NCBI GenBank assembly: GCA_965242805.1
Contig: CBDETD010000002.1
Span: forward strand, 806,001-870,000
Source of the DNA: JANQEU01 sp965242805
GTDB lineage: Bacteria; Bacteroidota; Bacteroidia; Cytophagales; Cyclobacteriaceae
Direction: 5' to 3'
DNA length: 64,000 nucleotides
In this document: positions 46,201-54,274 of the stretch, one piece after another
How positions within the stretch are numbered: position 1 is the stretch's first letter
Layout of the letters: each line of letters starts with the position of its first letter
Made by a program: the position numbers and the translations under genes
Notes under the pieces: generated by a model
Databases searched by the model: none
The model's input: only the letters and a program-made list of their open reading frames with translations
What the model was told of the DNA's origin: nothing

Positions 46201-47358
46201 ATTATTTTCAAGTTCTTCCCAAATCACTTGAATACCATTCCAGGCTTGGGTCACACTAGTTACGGTCAATTGATCTCCCGAGTAACCTCCAGTGATCCCA
46301 TCTGACGAAGTTCCAACCGTAGAGTTTGGCGGAAGTGGAGGATCCCCAGGAAGGTTTGGATCCATTCTCCATGTGAAAACAGAGTTACTAAGATTTGCTT
46401 CCGGACCCGTTTCCGTGGCTGTAAGTATCTCTGTTCCACCAATACAAAGATCATCATCCAAACCAAATAAATCAGGGCTTTGGTTAGGAGCTGCTGATAA
46501 TCTAGTAATGTCACCTTCGGAATATGTTATCAAACAACCTTCAGGGTTTTCTTCAGTACATTGGGGAGCTTGAACTTCCCAAATAATTACCCTCATAGTA
46601 CATAAAATGTTACCTTGATCGTCTCTTTTCACCCAGATATATAACCCTCCGTCAAGCGGTGGTTGCCACAGGTTAGTCGAGGTATTGGCTACCACTTCCG
46701 GTCGGCCTGAAGGTATGGACGTGATTTGAGACGCTGGTAGTAGTGGATCTATTAAATTAATGTCGCACTCACCTTCCAGTCTGTATAAGAAGTCATTGGA
46801 CAACACACTCTTGTCGAAAAAATCCTCCCACGAATTATGCCAATACGTATGCGTAGGGTTATATTGGGAAGCACAATCAGTAATGTCAAATGTCTTGAAA
46901 ACTGATTTACAATGGCCAAATACTCTGATTTTAAAATCCTCCCCTGAATATTTGAAGCCCAGGGCACTGGTCATGTTCCATGAAATGCTATAATTACCTT
47001 CTCCAGGAGAACCTGTCACCGTAGTACTGTACAATACTTCTGGCTGGTTCTTATACAGAACATACACCGTCCAGTCGTCTGTGCCCGAGCATCCATCATC
47101 AGGTAAGGGAAAAAAGGGTTCCCCTCCACCGAAATCATAATAATAGCTCCAGCTTATTGTCATGGATCCATCATTGAAGACACTACCTGAGGGTTGCGTA
47201 ATGTCTAATGTCCAACCGGCAGCCGAACTCACTTCATCTTCCACTTCATGGCCATATGTCGTAATCACAGCCATGCAGGCAATAATGAAAACAGATGTCT
47301 TGAGCCTATTAATATTCATAATGACAGTATCCAGTTTTTCTCTTATTTCTCTTTTCAT
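39997..47358 (-). CDS. Giant Rhs/YD-repeat protein with Ig-like repeats and C-terminal nuclease-like toxin
   Basis: 2453 residues; ATGA overlap with the preceding gene supports the start at 47358, though M14 (47319) also fits before the signal peptide (TSVFIIACMAVITTYG). Order: N-terminal beta region; about six Ig-like units (about residues 405-930), each with two conserved Cys; an FN3-like unit (about 1010-1090); DUF6443-like domain and a VVLKPGFTVAPGASF coat-hanger-like motif; YD repeats (about 1700-2200); the Rhs core end DPAR-x17-DPDG (ending at residue 2237); then a 216-residue variable tail. The tail ends in H2363-KHHVLPQTF, HLKGVHGKG and GKWNDEWAKFI, resembling DUF2380/SitA5-type HNH toxins. 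Confidence 0.88.
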   Translation of the reverse strand: MKREIREKLDTVIMNINRLKTSVFIIACMAVITTYGHEVEDEVSSAAGWTLDITQPSGSVFNDGSMTISWSYYYDFGGGEPFFPLPDDGCSGTDDWTVYVLYKNQPEVLYSTTVTGSPGEGNYSISWNMTSALGFKYSGEDFKIRVFGHCKSVFKTFDITDCASQYNPTHTYWHNSWEDFFDKSVLSNDFLYRLEGECDINLIDPLLPASQITSIPSGRPEVVANTSTNLWQPPLDGGLYIWVKRDDQGNILCTMRVIIWEVQAPQCTEENPEGCLITYSEGDITRLSAAPNQSPDLFGLDDDLCIGGTEILTATETGPEANLSNSVFTWRMDPNLPGDPPLPPNSTVGTSSDGITGGYSGDQLTVTSVTQAWNGIQVIWEELENNGCYVKSSTIQTFNIEAPNAIVTPSLSVTVNDDNVLGGETFPFCQDDNPNVVASIEDGVNGTITWSPSDPQLITQMPVMTQGYTVTVTPGACVTDPTPLTTSFTLQGNAKVTPSLDITVDGTTVTSGQTFDFCQDVDPNVSAVPQPAGTITWAPFDPPIGEVVGVLSPTLFTATLTPQGCVTSTAPQTRSFTLEGTQNVTPDLGITVNGSIVTSGQTFPFCDDTNTNIVITSEVGGNAIWLAPGGTPPSTMSAPTEPTSTLYELELTPTGCVDNNVVLTKSFTLNGYPNLTPSLNVTVDGTTIDNTGQSFDFCQDIDPSISTSINAGVLSWAPSEPPIAEAIGVLTPTLYTATLTPQGCVTDHTVLTKSFTLEGTQNVTPSLSVSVDGTSVLGGEIFELCKDQDPNVVTSSAGGDLGWSPSPPPSLTALGTESYVVTLTPSGCVTSLTPLSNNFSINGNPNLTPSITISGNTEACKDDVVALTATANDVTDYTISWTPNGETLSSISTDPVVEGANIYGVSLTTTDQCVTSTTADDTHTITVLAKPDPAVITVSSALSFAGGTHTGELGVMGLNIPNDPDFSALQWKMGSVPLSGMTTNQLAISDNLDYLGDEVFSISYVETNVDNCTFDLETDPVLLHTHPAIPTNLSAPDVGYSALGLDWDDMHKATRYGLSVIGPGLFENEMEMSEAIVSGLFPNTGYYISVKTIIVDNQGITHESPYSDPPLLLGTGIYSNEYDYCKENTGAIVKIHFARQGDTYVISTQAGVILEEKEHLENNNLFRFDGFYDAGNYVVWLDNTSPENRLAEIITVPYNYPCYNRVELVTYNELDEIVGHSKKFFNPTGNLVSDQWKDLSTNRFFTTAPLYDRLNRATGQSLPFPTNESIFEYRSDFIQDQGGWIYDHEEFDKVIPDPVRNVVEGTLGWYYSQNNVDEGYIPVSSFPFTKVEYYDDGTSEIKSSSQAGEPFINGTDKRTYTKTFPPLNDLQGEYAQIHKLLFGEEVNIASKSVSRDPNGQDVISYTDEGGNVLVTAYGFLDDEDLKVTISNENTPWNWDMNTQEYKVLDFYVPEGSSEVYVNGDFPRIINLLTGAELISGGGPEITATLSGGFYRCVQCNTIDYNVDYYNPSFNFYNSKGQLVASVAPLGVLEIMDPSFTIDGNSVLTLPYTTYYEFDFNGRAQNTFEVDAGLAEYIYRKDGSIRFSQNDLQKANGLTNGTNIFSYTNYDRSGRPVESGEYEGLIEFATLNDDLILEDISESGGIITDHQQESKDWVRTYYDLPDPQPSLAFEAPRDVLEYDEHLSYMDEVVATEQVVLKPGFTVAPGASFTVGIDPDNPIIPTPDFNLPGQEFTIGAVSYGENDHSKTWYSYDSEGRVSWMATWYKDVFSEPKIVEYQYDMLGNVTDVIYQRNGSGESFYHHYVYDEDLNLIEVYASKDPISSSNPLPSQLAARYEYYPHGPLKRVEYGDKLQGMDYVYTLQGWLKSINNPEGTDPGNDINPDVFAMTLNYFSGDYRSDKGINTDATTEEMYTGLITGQRWKNQSGLASFQTETTHYQYDGRYQLALAQTFDDMGNPEDKFKVDSLVYDANGNILKLRRNDENQALHDFRRLHGQSGYEYDPGTNKLASVYQMNAAGDAADLYASYSYDQIGQVVSISDGASSRNLKYNVTGKMIQYNEGANTNSYTYDDRGFRMSKEFLTSSTSDRVYVRDASGNILAIYEPDAVNGYQIDEIPVYGSNRLGLYDGSAQNINYELKDHLGNVRNVFSKNENKSELFADYYPFGLRMNFSTLINEKFGYQGEFAENDIEETGFNHFQLREYDPVIGRWLSIDPARQFWSPYIGMGNNPVVFYDPDGGCVDTEGFTVPCPDGIPEKGNEFLLILNEVTVTASVSNSTVSAVTSGPDNRWIGTMANTIADITPANGLAALLFGENGHGKASDFDRAMGAVELVPGGKLIQGVDLSIDATKPVVKLLTQGAKALHKHHVLPQTFRPWFKSRGISNINDYTILLSSDTHLKGVHGKGLGLLPGKWNDEWAKFINDNPNADPSQIFNHAENLLRKYGLEHLPYVPYR
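44570..46140 (-). repeat. Intragenic Ig-like repeats with paired cysteines
   Basis: Five full units of about 88 residues (about 267 bases) plus a shorter sixth. Each opens with a (V/L)TPSL-type strand, has FCQD/FCDD/LCKD about 20 residues later and a GCVT or ACVT about 35 residues after that, then closes with SFTL-G. The two Cys per unit suggest one disulfide each. Units 2 and 4 are the most alike. Confidence 0.8.
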
Positions 47359-50300
47359 TGTTCAGCATTTAAGTTGAGTTCACTGTATTCAATATTACCT
47401 GTGGTGATTGTCTTAATTCCATGAGTAAAGGATTCCCTTGAAACCAGGGACAGGTTCCCCATGGCATCATATTCATAATGAGTGAACAAATTATTCTTAT
47501 CAAGGACGAAGGACAATTCATCCCATTGATCATAAACATATGCGGTTACTGTAGCGTCAACCGGATGAAAACGGAAGTCATCTATATGAACACCGGTTAT
47601 ATTTGACTTCACCCCTATCTTGAGATCGGCAATATTGTCAGGTAAGGTAAAGATTGCAATATGTTGATACCACCGAATACCATCAGATGTAATAACAGAT
47701 TTGTTATCCTTATAAACATTTTCAAGGGCCTTTTCCTGACCACCATAAAGTATATTTGGTATTACAGATGTGTGGTCTGATCCGTCTGTCCAATAAGATA
47801 TCAAATAAGTCCTGCTGACATCAAAGGATTGATCTGAAATCGCCTCAGGATCAACTTCATAATGAAGGAATCCGGAGGCGTTGAACAAATGACTTTGTGA
47901 TCCGGTGTGAGCTACATCACTCGCAATATTGACGTCATTCAATCCCTCAACACCGGATTCAAAAGTGCTTGCAATGAATTCATCATATTTTGCATTTGCT
48001 GCTGTGGCCAATGCTCGATCATGATTTTGAGTGAATTTTATAGAGCTATAGTTATTGTTAATGTCTGTAATTTCCAGGGGATTGGAAAAGGGATCATAAA
48101 TGGTGACCTCAGAGATCTTATCCCATTCACTTCCAGGAGTATTAGTTCCAGGTGAAAAAGCAAACTCTTCGAAGGGTTGCCCAGATGAATTTTCGACATA
48201 TATTCCATTCTTATTTGTTAAACCTAGCTTTCCATTGAAATTGTAAAGGGCTAATTTTCTAAATATTTCCGGTTGAGTGACAAAACTGGGGATTGGTCCG
48301 TCACCTACTTCGTACTTCTTCAAAACATCAGTCTCATCACTCCAGGTCTGCAACGTTGCCGAGATGAGCCCTACCTTCTCATAATTATGATTCAGTTTAT
48401 AGGTATAGCTTGCTCCTTCCTGAACCAGAAAATTCTTATTGTCATTCAAAATGGTATTTGATGAGCCGACCCTAATACCCATACCAGGATATCTGGGAGC
48501 ACCTCCTATTTCAATCATAGGTAATCGATAGGCAGGAACTGTAACCACCAGAAGTGTATCATTATTAGTTGTCGATCTCACTTCTGTTGGTTGTCCGGAA
48601 TACGGGTCAAACTTCAGGTAATCCGTCTGTGATATGTTACCACTGCGATAGTTGATCGATTTTTGCCTGGTCTGGATATTAGGGTATGTATGGATACTTG
48701 ATTTGTTACCCACCAGGATCATGATGTCCTGATCATTAGCATCCTTAATCCGAACGTATCTACCGTTTGCATATGACTCCTCAATCAATCCTTGATTGTT
48801 GAAATTTTGTAATCGGCTTTCATAGGAAATAGGACTGATATCTTCATTTCCTTCCTCTCCGGTGATCAGACCTGATAGCAAGTAATCATTTGATGTTCTG
48901 GAGATAAGTTGCAGATCATTGTTAATCAATGAGATAGATTTTATGGAACCCACGGCAGCACTGAAGTCATGCAAATCCACTTCTCTTATTTTCCCATATT
49001 CTGCCTGAATGGGACTTGAACTTCCTTCTGTAGTGAGAACATCATCGTTCTGGACCTTAATCAATGCTTTGTTGAATACCTGGAACTCATATATACTGGC
49101 CGTTGGATGAGGATAGGTACCGGTCTCGTCCTCCGTTTCATCCTTGACCTCAATGTATTCGTAGATAACTCCAGGTGGAGGAATGAACCTGGAATAAGCC
49201 AATATGTCTTTAAAGGAGGTGCTAACAAATGCCCTCGCTACTTTTGTTCTTTCCGATTCATCGAGAGTTTTAAAGACAGGATCCATGATAATTGGTTCAT
49301 AGGATGTTACTCCGGATGTTGGTCCGTCAATAAAAATTTCTGCCGAGATATCTCTATTACTGTAATCGTATTTTGTACGTTGTGATCTATTAAAAATTGG
49401 GTCATGAACTTCAATCGAGGAAACTCGCACTCCTCCACCATAATTGAAGCCAGCAATATCGATGTTAATGTTAACCTGAACAATGTCGTAAAACTGACCT
49501 TCCGAATAACCAGATACACTAATTACGACATCAGTACCATTTTGAGATACAAGCGTTGCCGACTTTGGAGATGTCGTTGCTGCCCACTCATCATCTAATT
49601 CAGTTGGGGGATTTTCTTTCGTTTCATCAGTTCGATGATCTTCAACAACTATCATATCCGCCTCTTCGGTAATTATCACTTCCATCGACCCATTAGAAAG
49701 ATCAACATAGGACTGTAATGTTCCTGTCAAATTACCATTCTCGTAAGTGACATCCCCTAAAACAATAGGATACGATTTGTTATACACACTACGCTTATAG
49801 GTATCCGATTCATAATCTACACGAACCTTCCCACCAAGGGGAGTGGAGATCTCCCTAAGACTCCATGCATCAACATTCAAGGAGGATTCATAGGTAACTA
49901 AACGATCCAGATTATTTTGTTCGGTGTCTACATAGTCACTCTTAAAAAATCCCCAGATATCATGGTGATCTCTTGAATACGCAGGGTTCTTGGTTTTAGT
50001 TACTGATACATTTTTAACCTGTCCATCAAATGGATATGGGTTTCCTCCAATAAATTTCAGTAAGTGCCCCACACCTGGAATCTCTTCATAGTAATAGTAT
50101 GCTTCTGGTTCAGGAACTATGGCATCATCGAAAACAGCATTCTTGATTCGAACTACATCTCCGGAAGTCAGACTACTATAATTATTCAGACTTCCATCTA
50201 ACTCTTCATTAAGCACTTCAAAAGATAGGTTGTATGAAGGCTCATCGATATTGTAGGTGAATAATGTAGGAGGAATAATTCCTATCTCTTGTTTGCCAAG

Positions 50301-52667
50301 AAACTGAAGTTTATTTAATGTTAGCTTACCGAAATTTGAATTTGGCAGGCTATTAGGAGTAAATGGCGCCAGGCGATAATCCTGATCAAACTTCACAGTT
50401 CTAAGACTTTTGGATCGGATCTCAATAGGAATATCGTCCTGATCCAGTGTGAAATATTTCCCGTTATGAAAAGGAGTCAGACCATCGTTACACGTCTCCA
50501 TTGTGGTTGTTGTACTTTCCCCAACCTGATTCGTCGATACACCTATGGCATCTTCATTTCTTAACAAAATGATTTCATCGAGCTTCAGTAAGGTTTGTGC
50601 GTGTTGGACGTATCCTGTATTTGCACAATTTCTCCCTGATGCCGGGTATGATCCACCTTCATCAACCCAATGTACAGTTTGGTTCGATGCGTCAACGGCC
50701 AAGTCCATCTCCGAGGTTGTACCTCTACTGTCCATTCTTTCGCTTTTGACAAAAAGAGCTGTATGAGTGGACGTTTTGATCTTATCCAGGTAATAGATCT
50801 CCTTAGTTCCTTTCGAGAAAGTTTGGAAATTGTTATCCAGATCTTTGTGGGATCCTGATTGAGGATTCCTCCATCTGAAATCCTCTTCCCATTTTCCGTA
50901 ATCGAATGATACCCAATACCCCCAATCATCTTCATTGAGTGTCCCATCACCAGTATCTCCCACTCCACCACGATCCACAAAATCAGGACCTGTAATAGCC
51001 GTTAATAGCCAGGTATAGGCATACTTTTGAGGTTTAGAAAGGTGATTGAACGCCCTTCCACCAACAGGAAGTCCATCTTCAAATTTCTTCTTTCTATCGA
51101 TATTTTCTGAGAAGACCTCCTCCTTTTCAGCATATACCGGTAAGGAAAAATGGAAGGTCATCCCCGATTCACTTGTGATTTGAAAACCTCCAATTCCTTC
51201 CGGGGGACAAAATGGTCTCTGGAAGCTTGCACTTTGGAAATCTATGAATCCTGATTGATCAAATTCAGCGTTAGTCACGTAAGCTATATCTCTGCTCCCT
51301 GGTATTTTCAATACTTCAGACTTTCCAATGTTCTCTTCCAACTCCAGAATGGTTTCTTCTGTATCACCTAATTTCAAATCAAATGGAATTGGTGGAACTG
51401 GTGGATCAAAACAAATAGGATACGGACAAGGATCGAAAGTCCTTTTATTTGAAAAATCCCCGGCAAACCGGAATCCAGTCTTTATATTCTCAATATCAAA
51501 TATTTGGTAGTTCAATACATCTTCGAATTCGTTTTGTAAGGCGTCTTCATGTGTAATATCTCTTCGATTTAGGTAGGCTTTGTAGTGATAAGGTCTCATA
51601 TTGCCATGCAATCCATGGGTTTGGACGCTGAAGACATCATTATTCAAAAAAGTACCCAGGTTATCTAACTCAGGCTTATAGTTTTTCTCTACTCCTTCGT
51701 CATAGTCGCTTACATCGTATATATCAAAAGAATTGTTCCGATAATCCGCATAGGTATTATTGTATAGGGATCCATGGGTCATGACCGAATTGGTTTCATC
51801 AGACCAGTATCTCATGTTCCTCATGCCCAGATTTAAAAACAGTCCTGAGTTACCCAGAGGTAAGCTAAGATTAAAGTTGCGTCCGGACGTGGAGATCCCA
51901 CCTTCATGCTGGGCAAAATTTCCACCGCTTATAGACAAAGGAGTTGATTTGCTCACGAGTGTGGTCAAAGCAATTCCAAGTGCATTTTGCTTGGCATTTT
52001 TCAATTTTCCTTTAGCTGCACTTATTTGCTGACCAGCGAATTCAGACAATGATTTTGCGTCACTTTCTGCTATACCTCCCGGTGAACTTAATCCCGCACT
52101 ATATTGATACCCTGCATTTGAACCTGAAAATCCAACAGATGCATTGAAACCTCCGGCATTCAGGTATGCCGACCTTCCTCTTCCTTTGTACGAATCATTC
52201 GATACAGAGATTCCAGCTGAAGCTCCTCCCATAAATCCGGGGCCAAAGGAAACGCCAATAGATTTTTGCTTAGTCTCTCCGCCTTCCCAAAATTTTCGGT
52301 TCACTTGGTCAGTTTTAGAATCATCGGGATAACCATTAACATATCGTGTAATTGACCCCGGATTCAAGGTCCAACCCAACCCTACCCATGAAGCCTCCAT
52401 GTCAGGTTGAATTCCCGCATGATACGCCAGATTCAATGGAAACTCACCACCTGGACCCGGTACTTCAAAAAGGGGAACATTATAAGTGAAATCCCCCGTT
52501 TGTAGGTTTACCATGTCCGTTGTATCAAATGGTTCAAAGCTTGTATATTCAGGTGCAACTGGCCCCGAAGTCAATGCCATACTCGCAATGGGAAAGAATA
52601 TATAGTTGACCATATTGAGCATTAGAAATGCTGATACAACCTTGATGTATTTCCTTAGGTAATTCAT
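47355..52667 (-). CDS. SpvB/Rhs-like partner of the giant Rhs protein
   Basis: 1770 residues with a signal-anchor-like N-terminus (VVSAFLMLNMVNYIFFPIAS). The opening TGDFTYNVPLFEVPGPGG, ASWVGLGWTLNPGSITRYVNG is the SpvB/TcaC-type start of two-part Rhs systems. A long beta-rich body follows, with a carbohydrate-binding-like unit (SQSHLFNASGFLHYEVDP) near 1600, and the C-terminus ends in a YD repeat (HYEYDAMGNLSLVSRE). It has no toxin tip of its own. Its stop overlaps the start of the toxin-tipped Rhs gene by 4 bases, so the two probably build one cocoon, like TcB and TcC (inference). Confidence 0.85.
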   Translation of the reverse strand: MNYLRKYIKVVSAFLMLNMVNYIFFPIASMALTSGPVAPEYTSFEPFDTTDMVNLQTGDFTYNVPLFEVPGPGGEFPLNLAYHAGIQPDMEASWVGLGWTLNPGSITRYVNGYPDDSKTDQVNRKFWEGGETKQKSIGVSFGPGFMGGASAGISVSNDSYKGRGRSAYLNAGGFNASVGFSGSNAGYQYSAGLSSPGGIAESDAKSLSEFAGQQISAAKGKLKNAKQNALGIALTTLVSKSTPLSISGGNFAQHEGGISTSGRNFNLSLPLGNSGLFLNLGMRNMRYWSDETNSVMTHGSLYNNTYADYRNNSFDIYDVSDYDEGVEKNYKPELDNLGTFLNNDVFSVQTHGLHGNMRPYHYKAYLNRRDITHEDALQNEFEDVLNYQIFDIENIKTGFRFAGDFSNKRTFDPCPYPICFDPPVPPIPFDLKLGDTEETILELEENIGKSEVLKIPGSRDIAYVTNAEFDQSGFIDFQSASFQRPFCPPEGIGGFQITSESGMTFHFSLPVYAEKEEVFSENIDRKKKFEDGLPVGGRAFNHLSKPQKYAYTWLLTAITGPDFVDRGGVGDTGDGTLNEDDWGYWVSFDYGKWEEDFRWRNPQSGSHKDLDNNFQTFSKGTKEIYYLDKIKTSTHTALFVKSERMDSRGTTSEMDLAVDASNQTVHWVDEGGSYPASGRNCANTGYVQHAQTLLKLDEIILLRNEDAIGVSTNQVGESTTTTMETCNDGLTPFHNGKYFTLDQDDIPIEIRSKSLRTVKFDQDYRLAPFTPNSLPNSNFGKLTLNKLQFLGKQEIGIIPPTLFTYNIDEPSYNLSFEVLNEELDGSLNNYSSLTSGDVVRIKNAVFDDAIVPEPEAYYYYEEIPGVGHLLKFIGGNPYPFDGQVKNVSVTKTKNPAYSRDHHDIWGFFKSDYVDTEQNNLDRLVTYESSLNVDAWSLREISTPLGGKVRVDYESDTYKRSVYNKSYPIVLGDVTYENGNLTGTLQSYVDLSNGSMEVIITEEADMIVVEDHRTDETKENPPTELDDEWAATTSPKSATLVSQNGTDVVISVSGYSEGQFYDIVQVNINIDIAGFNYGGGVRVSSIEVHDPIFNRSQRTKYDYSNRDISAEIFIDGPTSGVTSYEPIIMDPVFKTLDESERTKVARAFVSTSFKDILAYSRFIPPPGVIYEYIEVKDETEDETGTYPHPTASIYEFQVFNKALIKVQNDDVLTTEGSSSPIQAEYGKIREVDLHDFSAAVGSIKSISLINNDLQLISRTSNDYLLSGLITGEEGNEDISPISYESRLQNFNNQGLIEESYANGRYVRIKDANDQDIMILVGNKSSIHTYPNIQTRQKSINYRSGNISQTDYLKFDPYSGQPTEVRSTTNNDTLLVVTVPAYRLPMIEIGGAPRYPGMGIRVGSSNTILNDNKNFLVQEGASYTYKLNHNYEKVGLISATLQTWSDETDVLKKYEVGDGPIPSFVTQPEIFRKLALYNFNGKLGLTNKNGIYVENSSGQPFEEFAFSPGTNTPGSEWDKISEVTIYDPFSNPLEITDINNNYSSIKFTQNHDRALATAANAKYDEFIASTFESGVEGLNDVNIASDVAHTGSQSHLFNASGFLHYEVDPEAISDQSFDVSRTYLISYWTDGSDHTSVIPNILYGGQEKALENVYKDNKSVITSDGIRWYQHIAIFTLPDNIADLKIGVKSNITGVHIDDFRFHPVDATVTAYVYDQWDELSFVLDKNNLFTHYEYDAMGNLSLVSRESFTHGIKTITTGNIEYSELNLNAEQ

Positions 52668-53266
52668 AACTGATATAAGGATTTAAGTTTTGGAGTCTTT
52701 TTAATGTCTTCTGTCTCAAATTTGAATCTTTGCCGGCCGGTACCCATCCCAAATTCGTTTAGATGCAATGTGAAATGATCCGATCCCATTAGATCCTTGT
52801 TGTTGAATGCAAACAACAAGGTTGAGGAATTGGATAATCCAAAGGATCTCTGAAAAATGTAGTCTGCAACAGGGATAGTGTCCCTATTGGATGTGGTAAG
52901 CTGTACATGCTCAGCCATACGAAAGGATAGCGTATTTAGTCTCTCAGAAAATGCAGACCCTGATGCGTACAGGGCATTTTGTTCGCCCACCTGTAGGTCT
53001 AGTATGAAATAAATATAATTCTCGTACCTGGCTTTTATATCTTTTGCGAGTTCGGCGTCAAATGACCCGTTTAATTCCTGGTCAATGATCAGATCGTTCG
53101 GTCGATATTGGACGGAAATCTTTCGGGAATCGACCTCATTTATCCGGATCAATCCGTTTTTGGAATCCAGCAGATAGCTCTGTAAATCCCGATGATCAAG
53201 GAACTCCGGAGGGCTGCAGGACCAAAACATAGCAGTTCCAATAAATAAGTAAATCAACCGTCTCAT
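52664..53266 (-). CDS. Lipoprotein, unknown, in the Rhs operon
   Basis: 200 residues with lipobox WSC (Cys17). Mixed alpha/beta remainder with no recognised domain: SRKISVQYRPNDLIIDQEL, IYFILDLQVGEQNALYA, MAEHVQLTTSNRDTIPVADYIFQRS. The conserved position directly before Rhs genes suggests an outer-membrane assembly or tethering role; this is inference. It overlaps the OmpH-like gene by 4 bases and the SpvB-like gene by 4. Confidence 0.75.
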   Translation of the reverse strand: MRRLIYLFIGTAMFWSCSPPEFLDHRDLQSYLLDSKNGLIRINEVDSRKISVQYRPNDLIIDQELNGSFDAELAKDIKARYENYIYFILDLQVGEQNALYASGSAFSERLNTLSFRMAEHVQLTTSNRDTIPVADYIFQRSFGLSNSSTLLFAFNNKDLMGSDHFTLHLNEFGMGTGRQRFKFETEDIKKTPKLKSLYQL

Positions 53267-53802
53267 GGACCTTCGTATGAGTTATTTAATAAGGCGATCA
53301 ATTCATCGGTTTTGTCCCGTTCATCAGCAGCATAAACCAAACTTCCAGATGAATTTGCACCCAATATAAACTGATACCCATGTTTCTTGCCGTAGTCATT
53401 AATCTTCGCATTAACATCCGCAAGCACTTCCTGCATCATTCGTTGATCTTCCTGCTGATATTGTAGTTCGATGGCTTGCCTGTACTGATTCAATTGCTTT
53501 CTTTTTGTCTCGACCAGCTTTTTGGACAATTCCCTTTCCTTGGCTGTCATATTACTTCTACCGGACTCAAAATCCTGCATCGCAACCTGCACTTCCTTCG
53601 TCAATGTGTCAATGTTAGCCTGCCATTCCATGGTCTTTTGATTAAACTCAGATCTGGCGTCAAGCATGCCCTGGTACTCCTCCATCAGGCGACTGGAATC
53701 AATATAAACTACCTTACTACTGTTTACCCAATGTTGGTAGTTGATCACCATCAAATTAATAAGTATTAAGGACAGGAATCCGATTAGTATTTTAGTCTTC
53801 AT
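53263..53802 (-). CDS. OmpH/Skp-like periplasmic chaperone
   Basis: 179 residues. N-terminal signal/anchor helix (about 5-22), then KVVYIDSSRLMEEYQGM, which matches the OmpH/Skp start, a long helical hairpin (about 45-130, heavily charged), and the closing strand region AKINDYGKKHGYQFILGANSSGSLVYA. Skp-like holdases carry unfolded outer-membrane proteins across the periplasm. Its place between the giant surface proteins and the Rhs pair suggests a dedicated chaperone. Overlaps the lipoprotein gene by 4 bases. Confidence 0.88.
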   Translation of the reverse strand: MKTKILIGFLSLILINLMVINYQHWVNSSKVVYIDSSRLMEEYQGMLDARSEFNQKTMEWQANIDTLTKEVQVAMQDFESGRSNMTAKERELSKKLVETKRKQLNQYRQAIELQYQQEDQRMMQEVLADVNAKINDYGKKHGYQFILGANSSGSLVYAADERDKTDELIALLNNSYEGP

Positions 53803-53806
53803 ATTC

Positions 53807-54274
53807 TCAGTTATTTCTTTGTTTGATTTCCCGAATCTTTAAGTTCAGTTCCTCATTTTGATTTTTTAGCTTTTCTATTCTTTCCTGCTGCCCAAGAATG
53901 TGCAGGGTCAATTCTTCGATCTTTTCCAGAAGCATGTAATTCATTTCCTCCAGGTTGATCCCATTTGTTTCCATTTCACTGGCAGATGGAACACCTGGTA
54001 AATGTTTGTTTTCGGAAATAAAATCTCTCAGTTCATCCAATGACATCATGAGGTAATCCGCTTCAAACACATAATCGGGGGCATCCACATTAGGATCGAT
54101 GATCAGATCGGTGGAATGTATTTTTCCATTCACTGTAAGCATTGCATCCGATTGGCTGGTACCTATGGAAACATTGTTAGTGGTCGAATGAACACCATGT
54201 GGGTCCCATTGTGCTACGAGTTGGTTTCCTATCATCGCGAAAACCATGATTAGTAAATACTTGTAGAATTTCAT
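53807..54274 (-). CDS. Short tail-fibre-like secreted protein
   Basis: 155 residues: signal peptide (cleavage near LVAQ), a NVSIGTSQSDAMLTVNGKI strand as in phage tail-fibre and Bacteroidota surface proteins, then the shared C-terminal module PDYVFEADYLMMSLDELRDF, NKHLPGVPSA and MLLEKIEELTLHILGQQ, ending in a coiled coil. It is essentially this module alone, whereas its operon neighbours carry it after FN3 repeats. Overlaps the preceding gene by 4 bases. Confidence 0.85.
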   Translation of the reverse strand: MKFYKYLLIMVFAMIGNQLVAQWDPHGVHSTTNNVSIGTSQSDAMLTVNGKIHSTDLIIDPNVDAPDYVFEADYLMMSLDELRDFISENKHLPGVPSASEMETNGINLEEMNYMLLEKIEELTLHILGQQERIEKLKNQNEELNLKIREIKQRNN

